A stretch of 14,661 nt of DNA, taken from the NCBI GenBank assembly GCA_023418375.1, contig JAEZZV010000356.1, positions 1-14,661 of the forward strand, in the 5' to 3' direction. The notes beneath the pieces are model-generated. The model searched no databases and was not told the DNA's origin. It saw only the letters and a program-made list of their open reading frames with translations. Both the position numbers and the translations under genes were made by a program. This DNA comes from Actinomycetes bacterium. Lineage in GTDB: Bacteria > Actinomycetota > Actinomycetes > Actinomycetales > Cellulomonadaceae. Position 1 is the first letter of the stretch. The number at the start of each line of letters is the position of its first letter. Below are positions 9,345 to 14,661 of this stretch, piece by piece.

Positions 9345-10583
9345 GTGAGCCAGCCCACCGCCGCCGGCGTCCCGGCCCCCGCCCCTGCCCGCATCTCCCC
9401 GCGCATCGCGCAGATCGCGGAGTCGGCCACCCTCGCCGTCGACAGCAAGGCCAAGGCGCTCAAGGCCGCTGGCCGCCCGGTCATCGGGTTCGGGGCCGGC
9501 GAGCCGGACTTCCCGACGCCGCAGTACATCGTCGACGCCGCCGTCGCCGCGTGCTCCGACCCCGCGAACCACCGGTACACCCCGGCGGCCGGCCTGCCCG
9601 CCCTCCGCGAGGCCATCGCCGCCAAGACCCTGCGCGACTCCGGCTACCAGGTCTCGCCCGCCCAGGTCCTGGTGACCAACGGCGGCAAGCAGGCGGTCTA
9701 CGAGGCGTTCGCGACCGTCGTCGGGCAGGGCGACGAGGTGCTGCTGCCGGCGCCCTACTGGACCACCTACCCCGAGTGCATCCGCCTCGCCGGCGGCGTG
9801 CCGGTCGAGGTGTTCGCGGGCGCCGACCAGGGGTACCTGGTCACCGTCGAGCAGCTCGAGGCCGCGCGCACCGAGCGCACCAAGGCGCTGCTGTTCTGCT
9901 CGCCGTCGAACCCGACGGGCGCCGTCTACTCGCGCGAGCAGACCGAGGCGATCGGCCGCTGGGCGCTCGAGCACGGCATCTGGGTCATCACCGACGAGAT
10001 CTACGAGCACCTCACCTACGACGGCGTGTCCGCTACGCACATCGTCGAGGTCGTGCCGGAGCTCGCCGACACCTGCGTCGTCCTCAACGGCGTCGCCAAG
10101 ACGTACGCGATGACCGGCTGGCGCGTGGGCTGGCTCATCGGGCCGGCCGACGTCGTCAAGGCCGCCACGAACCTGCAGTCGCACCTGTCGTCGAACGTGG
10201 CGAACGTCTCGCAGCGCGCGGCGATCGCTGCGGTCACCGGCGACCTCACCGCCGCCGCCGAGATGCGCGAGGCCTTCGACCGGCGCCGGCGCACCATCGT
10301 GGCGATGCTCAACGAGATCGAGGGCGTCGTGTGTCCGACGCCGCAGGGCGCGTTCTACGTCTACCCGAGCGTCGAGGGGATCCTCGGCAAGACGATCCGG
10401 GGGCGCACGCCCACGACGTCCGCCGAGCTCGCGGCGCTCATCCTCGAGGAGGCGGAGGTCGCCGTCGTGCCGGGCGAGGCGTTCGGGCCGAGCGGCTACC
10501 TGCGCCTGTCGTACGCGATGGGCGACGACGACATCGTCGAGGGCGTCGGGCGCCTCCAGCGGCTGCTGGCCGAGGCGCGCTAG
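9345..10583 (+). CDS. aspC: PLP-dependent class I aminotransferase (aspartate aminotransferase, Ib type)
   Basis: Fold-type I aminotransferase of the Ib aspartate aminotransferase group (aspartate + 2-oxoglutarate to oxaloacetate + glutamate), cytosolic. 412 aa from the GTG at 9345, with AGGA 7 nt upstream; the N-terminus is a Pro/Ala-rich tail then ISPRIAQIAESATLAVDSKA. Visible signatures: GFGAGEPDFPTP, the NPTG motif with N189, the VITDEIYEH segment with D217 (pyridine-nitrogen partner) and Y220, the Schiff-base lysine K252 in VAKTYAMTGWRVGW, and the C-terminal substrate-carboxylate arginine R387 (YLRLSYAM). It is divergently transcribed from tRNA-Trp, the opposite strand to the ribosomal cluster; an aspC-type gene next to secE is conserved in actinobacteria. 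Exact substrate (aspartate alone or also prephenate or aromatic keto-acids) is not settled by sequence. Confidence 0.9.
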   Translation: MSQPTAAGVPAPAPARISPRIAQIAESATLAVDSKAKALKAAGRPVIGFGAGEPDFPTPQYIVDAAVAACSDPANHRYTPAAGLPALREAIAAKTLRDSGYQVSPAQVLVTNGGKQAVYEAFATVVGQGDEVLLPAPYWTTYPECIRLAGGVPVEVFAGADQGYLVTVEQLEAARTERTKALLFCSPSNPTGAVYSREQTEAIGRWALEHGIWVITDEIYEHLTYDGVSATHIVEVVPELADTCVVLNGVAKTYAMTGWRVGWLIGPADVVKAATNLQSHLSSNVANVSQRAAIAAVTGDLTAAAEMREAFDRRRRTIVAMLNEIEGVVCPTPQGAFYVYPSVEGILGKTIRGRTPTTSAELAALILEEAEVAVVPGEAFGPSGYLRLSYAMGDDDIVEGVGRLQRLLAEAR

Positions 10584-10601
10584 CGACCGGTTGACGCCCG
10601 G

Positions 10602-10665
10602 GTCCACCGGTCGGTGGACGCCAGGTACCGACGGGCGGTGCTGTCGGCGGGGGCACCCCGCCGAC
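10602..10665 (+). promoter_or_regulatory. Two dyads between aspC and the ABC operon
   Basis: GTCCACC (10602-10608) and GGTGGAC (10613-10619) form a perfect inverted repeat around GGTC. A second perfect one, GTCGGCGGGG/CCCCGCCGAC (10643-10652, 10656-10665), has a 3-nt loop and ends 13 nt before the ATG of the ABC ATPase. A TTGACG (10591-10596) precedes the first, but no convincing -10 follows at 16-18 bp. The dyads may be operators; the second may be the aspC terminator or may mask the ribosome site. The ATPase ribosome site is poor. Confidence 0.5.
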
Positions 10666-10678
10666 CAGGCTGTGAGCC

Positions 10679-11614
10679 ATGACCAGCACCGTCCTCGAGC
10701 CCGCGATCAACGTGCGGGACCTGCACAAGCGGTACGGCGACAAGCACGCCGTCGACGGCCTCGACCTCGTCGTCGAGCGCGGCGAGATCTTCGCCGTGCT
10801 CGGCCCGAACGGCGCCGGCAAGACCACGACCATCGAGATCCTCGAGGGCTTCCGCCACCGCGACAGCGGCTTGGTGCAGGTGCTCGGCGAGGACCCCGGC
10901 GACGCGGGCCGCGCGTGGCGCAACCGCATCGGCATCGTCCTGCAGTCCGCCAACGACCAGGCCGAGCTGACGGTCGCCGAGCTGGTCCGGCACTTCGCCC
11001 GGTACTACCCCGACCCGCGGGACCCCGACGAGCTCATCGCCGCCGTCGGCCTGAGCGAGAAGGCCGACACCCGGACGCGGCAGCTCTCGGGCGGCCAGCG
11101 CCGGCGGCTCGACGTGGCGCTGGGCATCGTGGGGCGGCCGGAGCTGCTCTTCCTCGACGAGCCGACCACGGGCTTCGACCCCGAGGCACGCCAGTCCTTC
11201 TGGGAGCTCGTCGAGGGCCTGCGCGACGGCGGCACGAGCATCCTCCTGACGACCCACTACATGGAGGAGGCCGAGCGCCTCGCCGACCGGTGCGCCGTCG
11301 TCAAGGACGGCCGCGTGGTCGCGCTCGACGCCCCCGCCCGCCTGGGCGACCGGGTCGCGCGCCGCGCCGTCGTGCGCTGGCTCGAGGACCGCGTCGTGCG
11401 CGAGCACGCGACCGACACCCCGACGGCGGTCGTCGGCTCGCTCGCGGCACGCTTCGCGCCCGGCGAGGTGCCGGGGCTGCAGGTGCTGCGCCCGACGCTC
11501 GAGCAGGTCTACCTCAGCCTCATCGCGGACGCGGACGGCCAGCACGCGCCGACGTCCGACCCGTCCCCCGCCGCCCTCACCGCGGCAGCGTCCGTGAAGG
11601 AGGCCGTCCGATGA
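10679..11614 (+). CDS. ABC transporter ATP-binding protein (ABC-2 exporter type)
   Basis: Cytoplasmic nucleotide-binding subunit of an exporter; two copies power the permease encoded next. 311 aa from the ATG at 10679, close to the DrrA/antibiotic-exporter family length. Walker A is GPNGAGKTT at 42-50, the Q-loop region contains Q89, the signature is LSGGQ at 136-140, Walker B is LLFLDE at 156-161, the D-loop is around 165-168 and the switch histidine is H193 in TTHYMEE. The C-terminal extension (about 210-311), rich in Ala and Arg, is not recognised. The stop overlaps the permease start in ATGA, implying translational coupling. The ribosome site is weak and an inverted repeat lies directly upstream. 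Substrate is unknown; neighbours suggest an export or defence role. Confidence 0.93.
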   Translation: MTSTVLEPAINVRDLHKRYGDKHAVDGLDLVVERGEIFAVLGPNGAGKTTTIEILEGFRHRDSGLVQVLGEDPGDAGRAWRNRIGIVLQSANDQAELTVAELVRHFARYYPDPRDPDELIAAVGLSEKADTRTRQLSGGQRRRLDVALGIVGRPELLFLDEPTTGFDPEARQSFWELVEGLRDGGTSILLTTHYMEEAERLADRCAVVKDGRVVALDAPARLGDRVARRAVVRWLEDRVVREHATDTPTAVVGSLAARFAPGEVPGLQVLRPTLEQVYLSLIADADGQHAPTSDPSPAALTAAASVKEAVR

Positions 11615-12489
11615 CCGCCGTGACCGTCCCCACCAGCCCGACCGTGCCCGCGTCCGGCCCGGCCGCGCGTGCGCCGCGCCTGCCGTCCGCGTTGTCGGTC
11701 GCCGGCGCCCGCACGGTGATCGAGCTCAAGCAGTTCTTCCGCGAGCGCGATGCCGTGATCTTCATCTTCGCCTACCCGATCATCATGCTGGCGATCTTCG
11801 CCACGGTCTTCGGGGACAGCGAGATCGACGCCGGGCCGGGGGCGGACCTCGACTTCGCGACCTACTTCCTGCCCGGGATGATCGCGACCGGCCTGCTGCT
11901 GTCCACGTTCCAGAACCTGGCGATCGGCATCGCCGAGGAGCGCGACGCCGGGGCCCTGAAGCGGCTGCGTGGGACGCCCATGCCGGCGTCGTCGTACTTC
12001 CTGGGCAAGGTCGGCTCGGTCCTGACGACGAGCGTCGTCCAGGTCGGCCTGCTGCTCGTCGTGGCCGCGACGATGTTCGGCGTCGACCTGCCGACGGAAC
12101 CCGGCCGCTGGTGGACGTTCGCCTGGGTGATGGTCCTGGGCGTGGCGGCGGGCGCGATCTGCGGCGTCGGCTTCTCGTCGATCCCCCGGTCCGCACGGTC
12201 CGCGAGCGCCGTCGTCACGCCCGTGGTGCTGGTGCTGCAGTTCGTCTCCGGCGTCTTCTTCCAGTACGACTCCCTGCCGGGCTGGATGCAGGACGTGGCC
12301 GCCCTCTTCCCCCTGAAGTGGCTCGCCCAGGGCATGCGGTCGGTGTTCCTGCCCGACGAGGCGACGTCGCTGGAGCCGGTCGGCTCGTGGGAGCACGGCC
12401 GCACGGCGATCATCCTGGGCGCCTACCTCGTGGTCGGCCTCGTGGTCGCGCTGCGCACCTTCCGCTGGCGCCGGCGGGACGACGGCTGA
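11611..12489 (+). CDS. ABC-2 type transporter permease
   Basis: Membrane subunit of the exporter with the preceding ATPase. 292 aa from the ATG at 11611, overlapping the previous stop by 4 nt (ATGA), with an excellent AAGGAGG ribosome site inside the ATPase gene. After a Pro/Ala-rich N-tail (1-40) there are about six hydrophobic segments, near residues 48-67, 84-106, 134-156, 166-188, 200-218 and 264-282. The ABC-2 family hallmark ERDAGALKRLRGTPMP (110-125) contacts the ATPase. This is the family of daunorubicin/linearmycin/nodulation-type exporters. The next gene follows after 2 nt. Substrate cannot be read from the sequence. Confidence 0.93.
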   Translation: MTAVTVPTSPTVPASGPAARAPRLPSALSVAGARTVIELKQFFRERDAVIFIFAYPIIMLAIFATVFGDSEIDAGPGADLDFATYFLPGMIATGLLLSTFQNLAIGIAEERDAGALKRLRGTPMPASSYFLGKVGSVLTTSVVQVGLLLVVAATMFGVDLPTEPGRWWTFAWVMVLGVAAGAICGVGFSSIPRSARSASAVVTPVVLVLQFVSGVFFQYDSLPGWMQDVAALFPLKWLAQGMRSVFLPDEATSLEPVGSWEHGRTAIILGAYLVVGLVVALRTFRWRRRDDG

Positions 12490-12491
12490 CC

Positions 12492-13856
12492 ATGATGACG
12501 CACGGCCACGACGTCGGGGACGATGCGGGCATGGACCGCCAGCGCCGCAGCTACCCGTGGCCCGCCCTCCCGGCGACCGTGGTGCCGGGTGGTCCCGACT
12601 GGCGGAGCGACCGTGCCACGTTCTGGGCACGGTCGCTGCGCGGCTGGGACATCGCCTTCTACGCGCTGTGGGCGCTCGGGGTGGCGTCGTACCTGTTCGA
12701 GCGGCCGTCCACGGGGCCGGCCATGGGCCTGGCGCTGACGATGTTCGCGGCACTGCTGGCCGCGTACGTGGTCGTCGGACGGCGGGCGGCGACCACGGGG
12801 AGCCGCGCGCTCGCCCTGACGTACGTCGTCGTGATGATGGTGTGCGTCGGCGCCGTCGTGTCCGTGACCGAGACGGGAACGCTGCTGCTGTTCATCGCCT
12901 ACAGCCAGGTCTGGTACTTCGCCGAGTCGCGCCGGCAGGGAGTCGTGCTCACCGTCGTCCTGACGAGCGTGGTCTTCGGCACCATCGCCGCCCAGTCGCC
13001 GTTCGACGACCTCGCCGAGGCCGCGCCCCTGATCACGCAGGCCGGGATCGCCATCGCGTTCTCGGTGCTCCTGGGCCTGTGGGTGACGCAGGTCGCGGAG
13101 CAGAGCGAGGACCGGGCCGAGCTGCTCGCCCGGCTCGAGGAGGCGCAGGCGGACGCGGCGGCGTCGCACCACGCGGCCGGCGTGCTCGCCGAGCGCGAGC
13201 GGATGGCGCGCGAGATCCACGACACCCTCGCGCAGGGCTTCACCAGCGTCGTCATGCTGGCGCAGACGGCCGCCGCCGACCTCCGGCGCGAGCGGCCGGA
13301 CGACGCCGCACACCGCCTCGAGCTGATCGAGCGGACAGCGCGGGACAACCTCGCGGAGGCGCGCGCGCTCGTCGCCGCAGCGGCCCCGGTCGGCCTGGCC
13401 GAGTCGACGCTCACGGAGGCGCTCGAGCGGCTCGCCGTCCGGTTCGGCGAGGAGACCGGGATCCGGGTGCGCGTCGTGGCCGACGACGACGCGGTCGCGG
13501 ACCTCGCCCGCGACCGCGAGGTGATCCTGCTGCGCGCCGCGCAGGAGGCCCTGTCGAACGTCCGGCGGCACGCGGGCGCCACGAGGGTCGACCTCGTACT
13601 CGGCCCCGCGCCCGACGGCGCCGCCATCGCCCTGGAGGTCGTCGACGACGGACGCGGCATGGCGCCGGCGGCCGTGGAAGGCTTCGGGCTGCGCGGCATG
13701 CGCGAGCGCGTCACCACGGGCGGCGGCGCGCTCGCGGTGACGAGCGACGTCGGCTCGGGGACGCGCGTCAAGGTGACGATGCCGGTCGGGGACGACCCCG
13801 ACGCGGCGCCGGACGAGGGCGTCCCCGCCGGCGGGGACGCGGAGGAGGTGCGGTGA
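12492..13856 (+). CDS. Sensor histidine kinase, NarL/DesK group (HisKA_3)
   Basis: Membrane-bound kinase that senses a signal and phosphorylates the response regulator encoded next. 454 aa from the ATG at 12492, 2 nt after the permease stop; an in-frame ATG at 12531 would give 441 aa and cannot be ruled out. About six transmembrane segments lie between residues 53 and 202 (roughly 53-69, 78-95, 106-125, 130-144, 150-167, 180-200) with no large external loop, suggesting sensing within or at the membrane, as in DesK/LiaS-like kinases (inference). A short coiled linker (203-230) leads to the HisKA_3 phosphorylation site H243 (MAREIHDTLAQGF). The HATPase domain has N356 (QEALSNVRRHA), the G1 box D386-G-R-G and the G2 GFGLRGMRERV. 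The stop overlaps the regulator start (GTGA). Confidence 0.94.
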   Translation: MMTHGHDVGDDAGMDRQRRSYPWPALPATVVPGGPDWRSDRATFWARSLRGWDIAFYALWALGVASYLFERPSTGPAMGLALTMFAALLAAYVVVGRRAATTGSRALALTYVVVMMVCVGAVVSVTETGTLLLFIAYSQVWYFAESRRQGVVLTVVLTSVVFGTIAAQSPFDDLAEAAPLITQAGIAIAFSVLLGLWVTQVAEQSEDRAELLARLEEAQADAAASHHAAGVLAERERMAREIHDTLAQGFTSVVMLAQTAAADLRRERPDDAAHRLELIERTARDNLAEARALVAAAAPVGLAESTLTEALERLAVRFGEETGIRVRVVADDDAVADLARDREVILLRAAQEALSNVRRHAGATRVDLVLGPAPDGAAIALEVVDDGRGMAPAAVEGFGLRGMRERVTTGGGALAVTSDVGSGTRVKVTMPVGDDPDAAPDEGVPAGGDAEEVR

Positions 13857-14479
13857 GCGTTCGGGTGCTGGTCGTCGACGACCACCCGGTGGTGCGGGCC
13901 GGCATCGTCGGCCTGCTGGCCGGCGAGACGGACCTCGACGTGGTCGGCGAGGCCGGCGACGGCGAGCAGGCCTGCGCGATGGCGGCCGACCTCACCCCCG
14001 ACGTCGTGCTGATGGACCTGCGGATGCCCGTGCTCGACGGCGCGGCGGCGACCGAGCGGATCCTCGCCCGGGTGCCGACGTCGCGCGTCGTCGTGCTGAC
14101 CACCTACGAGACCGACGCCGACATCCTGCGGGCGGTCGAGGCGGGGGCGACGGGCTACCTGCTCAAGGACACGCCGCGGGACGACCTGGTCGCGGCGGTG
14201 CGCGCGGTCGCGGCCGGCGAGACCGTGCTCTCGCCCTCGGTCGCCCGGCGGCTCGTCCACGGCGTGCGGACGGCCGGCGAGCGACTCACCCAGCGCGAGC
14301 TCGACGTGCTGCGCGCCGTCGCGCGCGGCGGCAGCAACGCGCAGATCGGCGCGGAGCTGTTCATCAGCGAGGCCACCGTGAAGACGCACCTGCTACGGAT
14401 CTTCGCGAAGCTCGGTGTGGACGACCGGACGCGCGCGGTGACCGTGGCGCTCGAGCGCGGGATCCTCACGGCGCCCTGA
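13853..14479 (+). CDS. Response regulator with LuxR-type DNA-binding domain (NarL/FixJ family)
   Basis: Transcription regulator, probably phosphorylated by the upstream kinase and acting on the ABC operon or its targets. 208 aa from the GTG at 13853, overlapping the kinase stop, with GGAGGAGG just upstream. Receiver domain 1-120: acidic pair D9-D10, phospho-acceptor D55 (VVLMDLRMP), T83 (VVVLTTYE), Y102 and K105 (GYLLKD). The LuxR HTH covers about 143-205 (LTQRELDVLRAVARGGSNAQ, then SEATVKTHLLRIFAKLGVDD). All key residues are intact. Receiver + HTH-only architecture places it with DesR/LiaR/YvfU. A weak hairpin straddling the stop (14470-14490) could be its terminator. Confidence 0.95.
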   Translation: MSVRVLVVDDHPVVRAGIVGLLAGETDLDVVGEAGDGEQACAMAADLTPDVVLMDLRMPVLDGAAATERILARVPTSRVVVLTTYETDADILRAVEAGATGYLLKDTPRDDLVAAVRAVAAGETVLSPSVARRLVHGVRTAGERLTQRELDVLRAVARGGSNAQIGAELFISEATVKTHLLRIFAKLGVDDRTRAVTVALERGILTAP

Positions 14480-14502
14480 CGGGCCGCGCCGCGACGGCGG
14501 TA

Positions 14503-14530
14503 GCTCCGGGCGGTCAGCTCCGGGCGGTCA
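14503..14530. repeat. 14-bp tandem duplication at the end of the minus-strand Gly/Trp gene
   Basis: GCTCCGGGCGGTCA occurs twice head-to-tail (14503-14516 and 14517-14530). The second copy contains the TCA that is the TGA stop of the minus-strand gene. The first copy is just past it, in a different phase relative to that stop. Probably a slippage duplication. Confidence 0.6.
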
Positions 14531-14661
14531 GCCGCCCCAGCCACCCCAGCCGCCCCAGGGACCCCCATCGCCCCAGCCGCCGCCGTCGCCCCAGCCGTCG
14601 CCCCAGCTACCCCAGCCGCCGCCGTGGTCACGGCCGTCCCGGTCGTCGGGGGGCTCCTCGT
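14528..14661 (-). CDS. C-terminal end of an unrecognised Gly/Trp-rich protein (partial)
   Basis: I do not recognise this gene. The last 43 codons are visible; the rest is beyond base 14661. The frame is open to the window edge on the minus strand, opens with EEPPDDRDGRDH, and then becomes almost pure Gly, Trp and Asp: seven Trp in the last 31 residues (blocks such as GGGWGSWGDGW and, near the end, WGGWGGWGG), ending at TGA (14530-14528). Such GW tails might mediate interaction with membrane lipids, sugars or a partner protein, but that is speculation. It converges on the two-component operon. The GC-rich composition keeps other frames open, so the call rests on the clean acidic-to-GW pattern and the in-frame stop. 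Confidence 0.6.
   Translation of the reverse strand, partial: EEPPDDRDGRDHGGGWGSWGDGWGDGGGWGDGGPWGGWGGWGG

Noticed and set aside
14531..14626. Short repeats rich in CCCCAGCC that might be a CRISPR or minisatellite
   Set aside because: The units are irregular, lack spacer structure, and translate cleanly as the Gly/Trp-rich tail on the minus strand.
14155..14631. A 158-codon minus-strand frame, Ala/Gly-rich, across the response regulator
   Set aside because: It is antisense to the conserved LuxR domain and in a different frame from the Gly/Trp tail; no family match.

Overview
The window is very GC-rich and carries the conserved actinobacterial transcription and translation cluster on the minus strand: tRNA-Trp, secE, nusG, rplK, rplA, rplJ, rplL, rpoB and rpoC (read from about 9.1 kb down to 1). 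GTG and TTG starts, an RpoB N-terminus resembling the mycobacterial TTG-initiated form, and an aspC-type aminotransferase beside tRNA-Trp all point to Actinomycetota. Strain-level identity cannot be proven here; codon use and protein style resemble Micrococcales such as Cellulomonas relatives (inference).

Layout. Positions 1-1037 hold the N-terminal third of RpoC and 1141-4647 hold RpoB, after a promoter and a leader with two mutually exclusive hairpins. A terminator (4992-5019) separates RpoB from rplJ-rplL (5076-6056). The rplJ leader (about 6057-6256) looks like an L10-controlled attenuator. A perfect 14-bp-stem terminator (6400-6434) ends the rplK-rplA unit. Three copies of an 11-bp element lie between that terminator and the rplJ promoter. 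SecE, NusG, L11 and L1 follow upstream, and tRNA-Trp heads the cluster. Together these genes make the protein-export subunit, the elongation factor that couples RNA polymerase to the ribosome, the L1, L11 and L10/L12 stalks, and the two large RNA polymerase subunits.

From 9345 onward genes run on the plus strand. First is a PLP-dependent class I aminotransferase, divergent from tRNA-Trp. Next is a compact four-gene unit (10679-14479): an ABC ATPase, an ABC-2 permease, a six-TM NarL/DesK-type histidine kinase and a LuxR-type response regulator. Overlapping or nearly abutting junctions (ATGA, 2 nt, GTGA) imply one operon. It is organised like the Bacillus yvfRSTU and LnrJK/LnrLMN systems, where a two-component system controls its own exporter, so a role in resistance to a membrane-active compound or in lipid-stress response is plausible but unproven.

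The right edge holds the C-terminal end of a convergent minus-strand gene whose visible product ends in a striking Gly/Trp/Asp repeat tail. The genes are mostly core functions and I see no mobile element, prophage or CRISPR array. The least explained material is regulatory (the rpoB leader switch, the triplicated 11-bp element, the dyads before the ABC operon) and the Gly/Trp-rich tail.
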